Below are positions 22,102 through 31,600 of a DNA stretch of 64,000 bases, one piece after another (within the stretch, counting starts at the first letter, position 1; each line of letters starts with the position of its first letter). Below the pieces are notes generated by a model. The model was not told where the DNA came from and did not search any database. It saw only the letters and a list, made by a program, of their open reading frames with translations. This stretch comes from Pseudomonas sp. P818. Lineage in GTDB: Bacteria; Pseudomonadota; Gammaproteobacteria; Pseudomonadales; Pseudomonadaceae. The position numbers and the translations under genes were made by a program. The DNA lies in contig NZ_ATKM01000020.1 in NCBI RefSeq assembly GCF_000418555.1, forward strand, positions 1-64,000. Direction: 5' to 3'.

Positions 22102-22129
22102 AAAAAGCCGGCTTGATAGCCGGCTTTTT
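22102..22129. terminator. Bidirectional terminator between vfr and trpC
   Basis: The 11-bp stem AAAAAGCCGGC/GCCGGCTTTTT with a 6-base loop lies between convergent genes. Confidence 0.93.
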
Positions 22130-22137
22130 CATGCGTC

Positions 22138-22973
22138 CTATTCGGGGTCGTTGCCGACCGCCGCAGCGCGGCCGCGCTCGGGAAAGAACAGGCGCTGCAA
22201 TTCACTGCCCGGACTTTCCGCTCGCATAAAGGCTTCACCAACGAGGAAGGCGTAGACCTCGTTGATCTCCATCAGCTCAACGTCGGCGCGATTGAGAATG
22301 CCACTCTCGGTGACCACCAAACGGTCACGCGGAATGCGTGGCAGCAGGTCGAGGGTGGTTTCCAGGCTGACATCGAAGGTGTGCAAGTTGCGGTTGTTGA
22401 TACCCACCAGCGGCGTGTCCAGGGTATGCAGCGCACGCTCCAGCTCTTCGCCGTCATGCACCTCGACCAGCACGTCGAGGCCGACGTCCTTGGCCACGGA
22501 GGCCAGTTCGGCCATACGCACGTCATCCAGACAGGACACAATCAGCAGCACGCAGTCGGCCCCCAGGGCGCGGGCTTCGACGATCTGGTAGGGATCGACC
22601 ATGAAGTCCTTGCGAATCACCGGCAGCGCACAGGCCGCACGGGCCTGCTGAAGATACTGGTCGGCGCCCTGGAAGAAATCGATATCGGTGAGCACCGACA
22701 GGCAGGTGGCACCACCTGCCTCGTAGCTGCGGGCGATATCCGCCGGGACGAAGTCGGCGCGCAGCACGCCCTTGCTCGGCGACGCCTTCTTGATCTCTGC
22801 GATCACCGCCGGCTGTTTGCGCGCGGCTTGCTCCAGCAGGGCACGGGCAAAGCCACGCGGCGCGTCGGCGGCGCGGGCGGCCGCTTCCAGTTCGGCGAGG
22901 CTGACCTGGGCGCGGCGCGCGGCAACCTCCTCGAACTTACGGGCGACGATCTTCTCCAGTACGGTTGGCACGC

Positions 22974-22977
<4 letters not shown>
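22138..22977 (-). CDS. trpC: Indole-3-glycerol phosphate synthase
   Basis: TrpC closes the indole ring from CdRP in tryptophan synthesis. The 279-residue TIM barrel shows AEIKKASPSKG near residue 52 and the catalytic and phosphate-binding segments VLTDIDFF, VIRKDFMVD and VGINNRNLHTF. It overlaps trpD by 4 bp and is the last gene of the trpEGDC run, ending at the terminator shared with vfr. It is monofunctional, without the fused TrpF of enterobacteria. Confidence 0.97.
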
Positions 22978-24016
<1,039 letters not shown>

Positions 24017-24020
<4 letters not shown>

Positions 24021-24613
24021 GCGCGCACGCCTCCGGTCTGCTTGAGGAAGTTGGCGAACAGTTCGTGGCCCTGCTCGGTGAGGATGGACTCGGGGTGGAA
24101 CTGCACGCCCTCGACGTTCAGGGTCTTGTGGCGCAGGCCCATGATCTCGTCGACCGAGCCGTCGTCATGCTGGGTCCAGGCGGTGATCTCCAGGCAGTCC
24201 GGCAGGGTTTCGCGCTTGACCACCAGAGAATGATAGCGGGTCACGGTGAGCGGGTTGTTCAGACCCGCGAACACGCCCTTGTCCGCATGGAACACCGGAC
24301 TGGTCTTGCCGTGCATCACCTGGCGCGCACGCACCACGTCGCCGCCGTAGGCCTGGCCGATGCTCTGGTGGCCGAGGCAGACGCCGAGGATCGGCAACTT
24401 GCCGGCGAAATGCAGGATGGCCTCGATGGAGACCCCCGCCTCGGTCGGCGTGCACGGGCCGGGCGAGACGACGATGCGCTCGGGCTTCAGTGCTTCGATC
24501 TCGGCGATGCTCAGTTCGTCATTGCGGATCACGTGCACGTCGGCGCCCAGCTCACCCAGGTACTGCACGACGTTGTAGGTGAAGGAGTCGTAATTATCGA
24601 TCATCAAAAGCAT
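24017..24613 (-). CDS. trpG: Anthranilate synthase glutamine amidotransferase subunit
   Basis: TrpG supplies ammonia from glutamine to TrpE. The 198-residue class I amidotransferase shows DNYDSFTYN at the N-terminus, the nucleophile elbow GVCLGHQSIGQ, and the His/Glu pair in VQFHPESIL. Only 13 bp separate its start from the trpE stop, so it appears to be in the same transcript as trpE. In P. aeruginosa and P. putida, trpE and trpGDC are separate transcription units. Confidence 0.97.
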
Positions 24614-24626
24614 GGTACGGCTCCTC

Positions 24627-26117
24627 TTATTCCTGGGCCTGGACGGCAGTCTGTTCGGCGAGCGCGACGGCGCGGAACATGGCGCGGCGCTTGTTCAGGG
24701 TTTCTTCCCACTCCAGGGCGGGCACCGAGTCGGCGACGATGCCGGCGCCGGCCTGCACGTGCAGCTCGCCGTCCTTGATCACCGCAGTACGGATGGCGAT
24801 GGCTGTGTCCATGTTGCCGTTCCAGGCGTAGTAGCCGACTGCGCCGCCGTAGACGCCGCGCTTGACCGGCTCCAGCTCGTCGATGATTTCCATGGCGCGG
24901 ATCTTCGGCGCGCCGGACAGGGTGCCGGCCGGCAGGATGGCGCGCAGCGCGTCCATCGCCGACAGCTCGGGTTTGAGCTGACCGGTGACGTTGGAGACGA
25001 TGTGCATGACGTTGGAATAGCGCTCGATGACCATCTTCTCGGTGAGCTTGACCGAGCCGATCTGCGACACGCGGCCGGTGTCGTTACGGCCCAGATCGAT
25101 CAGCATCAGGTGCTCGGCGATTTCCTTGGCGTCGGACAGCAGGTCGTCTTCCAGCGCCTTGTCCGCCTCCTCGCTGGCGCCGCGCGGACGCGTACCGGCG
25201 ATGGGGCGCACGGTGACCAGACCATCCTCGACGCGCACCAGCACCTCGGGCGAGGAGCCGACCACATGGAAGTCGCCGAAGTTGAAGAAGTACATGTAAG
25301 GCGTCGGGTTGATGCAGCGTAGCGCGCGGTACAGGTCGATGGGCGCGGCCTTGAAGGGGATCGACATGCGCTGGGAGATCACCACCTGCATGCAGTCGCC
25401 GGCCAGAATGTATTCCTTGATCGAGCTGACCGCCGCCTCGTAGTCGCCCTGGTTGTAGCTGGAACGGAACACCGGTTCCTCGCCCAGCGGCGCGGACAGA
25501 TCCACGCCCAGGCGCGGGGTGATCGGCTGACGCAGTTTGTGCAGGATTTCGCGCAGGCGCGCATGGCCTTGCTCGAAGGCGTCCGGCTGAGCCGGATCGG
25601 CCAGAACGATGCCGTGCATCTTGCCGGCCAGATTGTCGAACACCACCACCGCGTCGGACACCATCAGCAGGATGTCCGGCGTACCCAGTGCATCGGGATT
25701 AACGCCGGCAGCCAGCTTGGGCTCGACGTAACGCACACTGTCATAGCCGAAGTAACCCACCAGGCCGCCGTTGAAGCGCGGCAGGCCGGCGATGGTCGGT
25801 ACCTTGTAGCGCGCCTTGAACTGCTCGACGAATTCCAGCGGGTCGGCACATTGGTGGCGCTCGACCTCGACGCCGTCGGTAGTGACCACCACGTCATGGC
25901 CATGCACGCGCAGCACGGTGCGTGCCGGCAGGCCGATGATCGAGTAACGGCCCCACTTCTCGCCGCCCTGCACGGACTCGAGCAGGTAGGAGTTGGGCGC
26001 ATCGGCCAGTTTCAGGTAGATGGACAGCGGCGTGTCGAAATCCACCAGGGTTTCGCAGGCCAGGGGAATGCGGTTATAGCCTTCGGCGGCTAAACGCAGG
26101 AATTCTTCATGGGTCAT
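24627..26117 (-). CDS. trpE: Anthranilate synthase component I
   Basis: TrpE converts chorismate to anthranilate, the first committed step to tryptophan. The 496-residue protein has the feedback-site region near the N-terminus (LLESVQGGEKWGRYS, where LLES is the Trp-binding signature) and the chorismate-binding fold (RPIAGTRPRG, DLGRNDTGRVS, AGTLSGAPK). The start MTHEEFLRLA at 26117 is chosen over an ATG four codons upstream. A leader peptide with Trp codons precedes it by 66 bases, indicating attenuation. Confidence 0.97.
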   Translation of the reverse strand: MTHEEFLRLAAEGYNRIPLACETLVDFDTPLSIYLKLADAPNSYLLESVQGGEKWGRYSIIGLPARTVLRVHGHDVVVTTDGVEVERHQCADPLEFVEQFKARYKVPTIAGLPRFNGGLVGYFGYDSVRYVEPKLAAGVNPDALGTPDILLMVSDAVVVFDNLAGKMHGIVLADPAQPDAFEQGHARLREILHKLRQPITPRLGVDLSAPLGEEPVFRSSYNQGDYEAAVSSIKEYILAGDCMQVVISQRMSIPFKAAPIDLYRALRCINPTPYMYFFNFGDFHVVGSSPEVLVRVEDGLVTVRPIAGTRPRGASEEADKALEDDLLSDAKEIAEHLMLIDLGRNDTGRVSQIGSVKLTEKMVIERYSNVMHIVSNVTGQLKPELSAMDALRAILPAGTLSGAPKIRAMEIIDELEPVKRGVYGGAVGYYAWNGNMDTAIAIRTAVIKDGELHVQAGAGIVADSVPALEWEETLNKRRAMFRAVALAEQTAVQAQE

Positions 26118-26183
26118 GATCAGCCTCATGGCTCGGGAAAAACGGTCGGGTGCAAACGGGCCGCGCGCGGCGGCAGGACGAAA

Positions 26184-26228
26184 TCAGGCGCGCCAGCGCC
26201 AACGGGCCAGGGCCTTGATGACCTTCAT
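26184..26228 (-). CDS. trpL: trp operon leader peptide with two Trp codons
   Basis: A 14-codon frame, MKVIKALARWRWRA, ends 66 bases before trpE. Two Trp codons lie in a three-codon span near its end, the hallmark of attenuation leaders. A short GGCGC/GCGCC hairpin overlaps the Trp codons, and a run of five T lies downstream at about 26143-26138 on the minus strand. I could not define the terminator hairpin by eye. The ribosome-binding site is weak. Attenuation of trpE is known in P. putida, which supports the reading. Confidence 0.75.
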   Translation of the reverse strand: MKVIKALARWRWRA

Positions 26229-26342
26229 CCAGAGTTTGCAGCTAACCACCACGGTGCGATCTCGACAGGCGGGGGAATAAGAAGAGCGGCCAAGGTAGCA
26301 GCTACACGCCAAGCGCTGCAAGCGGGGCAAAGCGATAGCTGG

Positions 26343-26401
26343 GTAGGAGCGGATTTATCCGCGATCTCGATCGCCGGTTTCGCGGATAAATCCGCTCCTA
26401 C
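26343..26401. repeat. REP-like twin palindrome (family A)
   Basis: Two exact 22-bp inverted arms (26343-26364 and 26380-26401), starting GTAGGAGCGGATTTATCCG, flank 15 bp. Single copies recur at 54514-54535 and, as a variant, at 56154-56175. This matches Pseudomonas repetitive extragenic palindromes, which are spread by REP-associated transposases. It lies upstream of trpE and downstream of gph. Confidence 0.85.
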
Positions 26402-26420
26402 AAATGCCCAATGGCAGGTC

Positions 26421-26450
26421 GTAGGGTGGACGACGCTTCACCCGTCCACC
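26421..26450. repeat. GTAGGGTGGAC-type extragenic palindrome
   Basis: GGTGGACG at 26425-26432 pairs with CGTCCACC at 26443-26450, following the GTAGG head. The same head occurs at 32880. It may also act as a terminator for gph. Confidence 0.65.
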
Positions 26451-26480
26451 GACAAGCTCGCCTCGGTATCGCCATCCGCT

Positions 26481-27161
26481 CTACAGCAACTCGGCGAGGT
26501 TATCGACCACCAGGTTCGGTTCTTCTTCGGCGATCGGGCGGCCATGGTTATAGCCGTAGCTCACCGCCACACAAGGTACGCCAGCAGCGCGGGCAGCCAG
26601 CACGTCGTTGCGCGAATCACCGACGAACAACGATTGCGCCGCCTCGACGCCTGCCAGATGCATCACCTGCAGCAGAGCAGCCGGATCGGGCTTCTGCTGC
26701 GGCAGGGTGTCGCCGCCGATGATCCAGCGAAAGTAGCCACCCAGGCCGACCTGCTCCAGCAACGGCGCGACGAAGCGCTCCGGCTTGTTGGTCACCACCG
26801 CCAGCTCCACGGCCGCCGTGCTCAAGGCTTCGAGCAGCTCGTGCACACCCGGGTAGAGTGCGGTCAGGTGATGACAGTCGGCGTAGATATCGAGAAAGCG
26901 CGCCAGCGCCTGCTCGGTTTGCGTTTCACTTACGCCTGCATGATCGATATCGTCAGCCAGGGCGCGACGCACCAGCACCCGCGCGCCATTGCCGACCCAG
27001 TCACGGACTTTTTCCACGCCAGCCGGCGGACGGCCCAGCTCGACCAGCATGCGGTCGACCGCTGCGGCCAAGTCAGGCACCGAGTCGATCAGGGTGCCGT
27101 CCAGGTCGAACATCACCAGGCGCGGCAGCTCGCCGCCGCACAGCGCGCGCAGCGGTTTCAT
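26481..27161 (-). CDS. gph: Phosphoglycolate phosphatase
   Basis: This HAD-superfamily phosphatase removes phosphoglycolate formed during DNA repair. The 226-residue protein has motif I FDLDGTLIDS (nucleophile Asp), motif II VVTNKP, motif III lysine in QQKPDP and motif IV FVGDSRNDV. Its start overlaps the rpe stop by 4 bp. The order rpe-gph-trpE is a conserved Pseudomonas arrangement. Confidence 0.94.
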   Translation of the reverse strand: MKPLRALCGGELPRLVMFDLDGTLIDSVPDLAAAVDRMLVELGRPPAGVEKVRDWVGNGARVLVRRALADDIDHAGVSETQTEQALARFLDIYADCHHLTALYPGVHELLEALSTAAVELAVVTNKPERFVAPLLEQVGLGGYFRWIIGGDTLPQQKPDPAALLQVMHLAGVEAAQSLFVGDSRNDVLAARAAGVPCVAVSYGYNHGRPIAEEEPNLVVDNLAELL

Positions 27162-27832
27162 CCACGCACCTGGGCCAGTTCGGCACGCATGGCGTCGATC
27201 ACCGCTTTGTAGTCCGGCTGGTTGAAGATCGCCGAACCGGCAACGAAGGTGTCCGCGCCCGCCTCGGCGATCTCGCGGATGTTCTGCACGTTGACGCCAC
27301 CGTCGATCTCCAGGCGGATCTCGCGGCCGCTGGCGTCGATCAGTGCACGCGCTTCACGCAGCTTGTCGAGGGTACCGGGGATGAACTTCTGCCCGCCGAA
27401 GCCGGGGTTGACGCTCATCAAGAGGATCATGTCGACCTTGTCCATCACGTACTTGAGCACGTCCAGCGGGGTGGCCGGGTTGAACACCAGGCCGGCCTTG
27501 GCGCCACCGGCCTTGATCAGCTGCAGCGAACGGTCGATGTGCTCGGAAGCTTCCGGGTGGAAGGTGATGTACGAAGCGCCAGCCTCGATGAAGTCACCGA
27601 TGATGCGATCCACCGGCTTGACCATCAGGTGCGCGTCGATCGGCGCGGTGATGCCGTACTTGCGCAGCGCCGCGCAGACCATCGGGCCGATGGTCAGGTT
27701 GGGCACATAATGGTTATCCATGACATCGAAGTGGACGATGTCCGCCCCGGCGGCGAGTACGTTGTCCACTTCCTCACCCAGGCGGGCGAAGTCGGCGGAA
27801 AGGATCGACGGAGCGATGGCGAAGGGTTGCAT
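27158..27832 (-). CDS. rpe: Ribulose-phosphate 3-epimerase
   Basis: Rpe interconverts ribulose-5-phosphate and xylulose-5-phosphate in the pentose phosphate pathway. The 224-residue TIM barrel shows APSILSADFARLG at the N-terminus, the metal-binding HFDVMDNHYVPN and a catalytic Asp in LEIDGGVN. It is translationally coupled to gph by a 4-bp overlap. Confidence 0.97.
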   Translation of the reverse strand: MQPFAIAPSILSADFARLGEEVDNVLAAGADIVHFDVMDNHYVPNLTIGPMVCAALRKYGITAPIDAHLMVKPVDRIIGDFIEAGASYITFHPEASEHIDRSLQLIKAGGAKAGLVFNPATPLDVLKYVMDKVDMILLMSVNPGFGGQKFIPGTLDKLREARALIDASGREIRLEIDGGVNVQNIREIAEAGADTFVAGSAIFNQPDYKAVIDAMRAELAQVRG

Positions 27833-27933
27833 GGCGCACCTCTAAGGGCTTGGATCACGGTGGCGCGCATTGTAACGGTTGAAACGGTTGCTGGCAGCGC
27901 CGCCAAGACGGGCGCGCCAATTCGCCTCACAGC

Positions 27934-27966
27934 AAAAGGCCCCGCCGGTTTGCCGGCGAGGCCTTG
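27934..27966 (-). terminator. Terminator of the agt-like ABC operon
   Basis: The stem formed by AAGGCC-TCGCCGG and its complement around a TTTG/CAAA loop ends about 20 bases downstream of the last permease stop. One unpaired or mismatched base lies in the middle of the stem. Confidence 0.75.
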
Positions 27967-27985
27967 GTCTTGCAGTTGCGGTGGT

Positions 27986-28813
27986 TTATTCCGGCGTCGA
28001 AGTGCGCAGCTTCTCGCTACGCCCGCGCAGCCACTCCAAGGTCAGCAGCAGCAGGATGGAGAAGCCGATCAACAGTGTGGCGGCGGCGGCGATGGTCGGC
28101 GACAGGTTCTCGCGGATGCCACTGAACATCTGTCGCGGCAGGGTGGCCTGCTCGGGGCCGGCGAGGAACAGGGTCACCACCACTTCATCGAACGAGGTGG
28201 CGAAGGCGAACAGCGCTCCGGAGATCACCCCCGGCGCGATCAGCGGCAGGGTCACGCGGCGGAAGGTGGTCAGCGGCGAGGCGCCGAGGCTGGCGGCGGC
28301 GCGCACCAGATTGTGGTTGAAGCCCTGCAGCGTGGCCGACACGGTGATGATGACGAAGGGCACGCCCAGTACCGCATGCACCAGAATCAGCGAGATGTAA
28401 CTGTTGCCCATGCCCAGCGGCGCGAAGAACAGGTAGCTGGCGACACCGATGATCACCACAGGAACGATCATCGGCGAGATCAGCAGGCTCATCACCAGCG
28501 CCTTGCCGCGAAACTCGCCACGGGTCAGGCCGATGGCCGCCAGGGTGCCGAAGACCATGGCCAGCAGCGTCGCGGCCGGGGCGATGATCAGGCTGTTCTT
28601 CAGCGAACGCATCCAGTCGGCGGACATGAAGAAGTCTTCGTACCAGCGCAGCGAGAAGCCCTGCAGCGGGTAGACCAGGAAGGTGCCGGAGTTGAACGAC
28701 AGCGGCACGATCACCAGCACCGGCAGGATCAGGAACAGCAGCACCAGGGCGCAGATGATACGCAGGCCGTAGTACCAGAGGCGCTCGACGGGTGACATGT
28801 AGGGGCTGAGCAT
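27986..28813 (-). CDS. agtD: ABC transporter permease (AgtD-like)
   Basis: This 275-residue inner-membrane protein of the PotC/PotI type has six hydrophobic helices and the binding-protein-dependent transport motif near residues 170-200 (RAAASLGASPLTTFRRVTLP, the EAA loop). Gene order matches PAO1 PA0606, part of a system described for 4-aminobutyrate and 5-aminovalerate uptake. The substrate is inferred from position and order only. A 204-bp repeat-rich gap separates it from the other permease gene. Confidence 0.85.
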   Translation of the reverse strand: MLSPYMSPVERLWYYGLRIICALVLLFLILPVLVIVPLSFNSGTFLVYPLQGFSLRWYEDFFMSADWMRSLKNSLIIAPAATLLAMVFGTLAAIGLTRGEFRGKALVMSLLISPMIVPVVIIGVASYLFFAPLGMGNSYISLILVHAVLGVPFVIITVSATLQGFNHNLVRAAASLGASPLTTFRRVTLPLIAPGVISGALFAFATSFDEVVVTLFLAGPEQATLPRQMFSGIRENLSPTIAAAATLLIGFSILLLLTLEWLRGRSEKLRTSTPE

Positions 28814-28846
28814 GGCTGTGACTCCATTTAGCTTTTAGCTCCCCTC

Positions 28847-28993
28847 TACCGCTTGCGGGAGAGGGGCTGGGGGAGAGGGCGCTCTTCCTGCGCCATTCTC
28901 CCGAGTTCGGTTACCGAGAGGCGGTGGTGCCGAAACAAGCACCCTCTCCCGCCCTTCGGGCACCCTCTCCCATGAATGGGAGAGGGTCATCAG
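28847..28993. repeat. Mosaic of GGGAGAGGG extragenic palindromes inside the ABC operon
   Basis: Several GC-rich arms occur in 150 bp: CGCTTGCGGGAGAGGGG, ACCCTCTCCCGCCCTTCGG and a perfect ACCCTCTCCCAT-GA-ATGGGAGAGGGT palindrome at about 28961-28986. They lie between the two permease genes and are likely to form strong RNA hairpins that affect mRNA stability or expression ratio. Confidence 0.75.
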
Positions 28994-29017
28994 ATGGTCT
29001 GCTACGCAGACCGCTTT

Positions 29018-30265
29018 TTAACCAAGCCTCAGCTTGCTGGCGCCGACCAGCCAGCTGTACACCACGTAGAGCACCAGGGTCGCAGCCAGCAGCAGGCCGC
29101 CGAGGGCCGTGGCCATGCCCCAGTTGATGGTGGTGTTGGTGTAGAAGGCGACGAAGTAGCTGATCATCTGGTCGTTCGGACTGCCCAGCAGCGCCGGGGT
29201 GATGTAGTAGCCGATGGACAGGATGAACACCAGCAGGCAACCGGCGCCGACACCGGCCAGGGTCTGCGGGAAATACACCCGCCAGAAACTGGCGAACGGA
29301 TGGCAGCCAAGCGACACCGCCGCGCGCATGTAGCTGGGCGAGATGCCCTTCATCACGCTGTAGATCGGCAGGATCATGAACGGCAGCATGATGTGCACCA
29401 TGGCCACGTAAACACCGCTGCGGTTGAACACCAGCTGCAGGGGCTGCTCGATGATGCCCAGCGACATCAGCGCACTGTTGATCAATCCGCCCGACTGCAA
29501 CAGCACGATCCAGGCCGCCACCCGCACCAGAATCGAGGTCCAGAACGGCAGCAGCACCAGAATCATCAACAGGTTGCCGGAGCGGGTCGGCAGGTTGGCC
29601 AGCAGATAGGCCAACGGATAGGCCAGCACCAGGCAGATGGCGGTGATCACCAGGCTCATCCAGAAGGTGCGGGCGAAGATGTCCAGATAGATGGCCTGAT
29701 CCGGCGTGGCCTTGGCCAGTTCACCGAGATCGTCGATACGATGATCGAGCGCAGCCAGCAGGTAATAGGGAGTAACCGGCGAGGCGTTGCGGCGAATTAC
29801 CTGCCAGTAGGCGGGATCGCCCCAGCGCTCGTCCAGGTCGAGGAAGGCCTCCTGGTACGACGCCGGCTCCTCGCGCAACGGCAGCTTGCGTGCGGTGCTG
29901 CTGACCAGGCTGCGAAAGCCCGCCAGCTCCATGTTCAGGCGCTTGGAAAGATCGCCCAGGCTCTGGTTGCGGCGCGCCTCGACGATGTCGCTGGCAATGG
30001 CCTGGTACACCGACTCGTCCGGCAAGCCACGACCATCCCAGGCACTGATCGCCTCGACGGTGCGCGGCAGACTGCCGACCACTTCCGGGTTGTCGACGCT
30101 GCGCAGCAACAGGGCGCCGATGGGCAGCAGGAAGGTCAGCAGAAGGAACAGCAACAGCGGCAGGATCAGCGCCTTGGATTTCAGACGATTGAAACGCTCG
30201 GCACGGGCCAGACGCTGCTTCAGGCTCGGCCCGGGCAACTCGGTGGCAGGCAGTACGGCGGCCAT
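29018..30265 (-). CDS. agtC: ABC transporter permease with large periplasmic loop (AgtC-like)
   Basis: This 415-residue PotB/PotH-type permease has a first membrane helix near 35-55, then an unusually long soluble stretch (about 55-195), and five more helices with the EAA loop MRAAVSLGCHPFASFWRVYFPQ. The insert after the first helix is longer than in classical PotB (about 285 residues) and should be periplasmic. The start MAAVLPATEL at 30265 is chosen over ATG-like codons up to 30283. It corresponds by order to PAO1 PA0605. Confidence 0.85.
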   Translation of the reverse strand: MAAVLPATELPGPSLKQRLARAERFNRLKSKALILPLLLFLLLTFLLPIGALLLRSVDNPEVVGSLPRTVEAISAWDGRGLPDESVYQAIASDIVEARRNQSLGDLSKRLNMELAGFRSLVSSTARKLPLREEPASYQEAFLDLDERWGDPAYWQVIRRNASPVTPYYLLAALDHRIDDLGELAKATPDQAIYLDIFARTFWMSLVITAICLVLAYPLAYLLANLPTRSGNLLMILVLLPFWTSILVRVAAWIVLLQSGGLINSALMSLGIIEQPLQLVFNRSGVYVAMVHIMLPFMILPIYSVMKGISPSYMRAAVSLGCHPFASFWRVYFPQTLAGVGAGCLLVFILSIGYYITPALLGSPNDQMISYFVAFYTNTTINWGMATALGGLLLAATLVLYVVYSWLVGASKLRLG

Positions 30266-30298
30266 GGACAACTCCGCAAGCAAGAAGAAAATTCAGAC

Positions 30299-30320
30299 GG
30301 CCCTGCCAGCAGGCAGGGCC
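30299..30320 (-). terminator. Intercistronic hairpin downstream of the binding-protein gene
   Basis: The perfect stem GGCCCTGCC/GGCAGGGCC with loop AGCA is followed on the minus strand by ATTTTC. Such hairpins after binding-protein genes commonly stabilise the abundant upstream mRNA and reduce read-through. Confidence 0.7.
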
Positions 30321-30377
30321 GGATCGAGTCGCAGAACCTGTTCACGAGCTGGCGAGCTAGAGCGATGCAAGGCGCTA

Positions 30378-30480
30378 CGTTAGTAACAGCCTTCGGCTGG
30401 TCAAAACATGTGAGGAACGGTCGGAGTCGCGGGCGACTTTACGAGCTGTAAATGAGCATTCCGAACATGTTTTTAACGCA
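30378..30480. repeat. Dispersed extragenic repeat with ACATGTTTT arms
   Basis: AAAACATGT near 30402 and ACATGTTTT near 30466 form inverted ends around about 60 bp containing further small palindromes. It lies between the binding-protein and first permease genes. It has no coding potential and looks like a Pseudomonas intergenic repeat unit; I cannot name the family. Confidence 0.5.
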
Positions 30481-30515
30481 GCAGCGCCGACGCGCAGCAG
30501 GTCGTAAATAGGTTC

Positions 30516-31547
30516 TTAGCGCGCGGCCCAGGCGTTGAAGCGTTGCTCCAGCTGCTCGCCGTAGTCAGCCCAGAAGGTCACGTCGATGGCCACCTGGTTG
30601 GCGATGTTTTCCGGCGTGGTCGGCATCAGGTTCAGACGCTCCGGCGCGAGCAGATCGATGGCCTGCTTGTTGGCCGGCCCGTAGGCGATGTTCTCCGAAT
30701 AGGTCTTCTGCGCTTCGGGCTTGACCGAGAAGGCGATGAACTGCTTGGCCAGCTCGACGTTCTTCGCGCCACGCGGGATGGCCCAGGAGTCGAAGTCGTA
30801 GATGCCACCGTTCCACACCACCTGCAGGTTGCTCTCGCCCTGCACCGCGGCGATACGGCCGTTGTAGGCCGAGCTCATCACCACGTCGCCGGAGGCGAGG
30901 TACTGCGGCGGCTGAGCGCCGGCTTCCCACCACTGGATGTTGGGCTTGAGCTCGTCGAGTTTCTTGAACGCGCGATCCTGGCCTTCCTTGGTGGCCAGCA
31001 CCTTGTACACGTCCTTGACCGGCACGCCGTCAGCCATCAGGGCGAATTCCAGGGTGTACTTGGCGCCCTTGCGCAGGCCGCGCTTGCCGGGGAATTTCGC
31101 TACGTCCCAGAAGTCGGCCCAACTGGTCGGGGCCGCGCTGAGTTTGTCGGCGTTATAGGCCAGGACCGTGGACCAGACGAAGAAGCCGACACCGCAAGGC
31201 TGAATGGCGCCATCGATGAAGTCGGACTCATCGCCGAATAGCGCCGGGTCGAGCTCTTCGAACAGGCCTTCATCGCAACCGCGGGCCAGTTCCGGCGACT
31301 CCACCTCGACCAGATCCCAGCTCACGCTGCGGGTATCGACCATGGCTTTGACCTTGGCCATTTCACCGTTGTATTCGCCGCCCAGCACCTTGTTGCCGGT
31401 TTCCTTCTCGAAGGGTTCGTAGAACGCCTTGACCTGCGCCGCCTTGTTCGCGCCGCCGAAGGATACCGCTGTCAGGTCCACCGCCAGTGCCGGCATGGCG
31501 CAGCTAACGCCCAGGGCCAATGCCGCCAGCTTCAGGGATTTCGTCAT
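30516..31547 (-). CDS. agtB: Periplasmic substrate-binding protein (AgtB-like)
   Basis: This 343-residue PotD/PotF-type binding protein has a classic signal peptide (MTKSLKLAALALGVSCAMPALA, cut after ALA near 22). The start at 31547 is fixed by AGGAGCT eight bases upstream. It captures the substrate in the periplasm for the AgtC/AgtD channel. By order it matches PAO1 PA0604, reported for GABA and 5-aminovalerate. The polyamine-type fold means that polyamines or related amines remain possible ligands. Confidence 0.87.
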   Translation of the reverse strand: MTKSLKLAALALGVSCAMPALAVDLTAVSFGGANKAAQVKAFYEPFEKETGNKVLGGEYNGEMAKVKAMVDTRSVSWDLVEVESPELARGCDEGLFEELDPALFGDESDFIDGAIQPCGVGFFVWSTVLAYNADKLSAAPTSWADFWDVAKFPGKRGLRKGAKYTLEFALMADGVPVKDVYKVLATKEGQDRAFKKLDELKPNIQWWEAGAQPPQYLASGDVVMSSAYNGRIAAVQGESNLQVVWNGGIYDFDSWAIPRGAKNVELAKQFIAFSVKPEAQKTYSENIAYGPANKQAIDLLAPERLNLMPTTPENIANQVAIDVTFWADYGEQLEQRFNAWAAR

Positions 31548-31600
31548 TCTTATCAGCTCCTCTGTGTTACGGGGTAAAGGTGAAGCACTGCGCGAAGCGC

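Noticed and set aside
26858..28795. 645-codon plus-strand frame across gph, rpe and a permease
   Set aside because: GC-rich codon bias leaves the opposite strand open; the minus-strand genes carry clear family motifs and the plus frame spans their boundaries.
28847..28993. CRISPR array in the repeat-rich gap of the ABC operon
   Set aside because: The repeats are inverted, unevenly spaced and few, without uniform spacers. No array-like spacing is seen anywhere in the window.
30284..30515. Riboswitch between the binding-protein and permease genes
   Set aside because: The stretch is explained by a simple intercistronic hairpin plus a dispersed repeat, and matches no riboswitch core I know.
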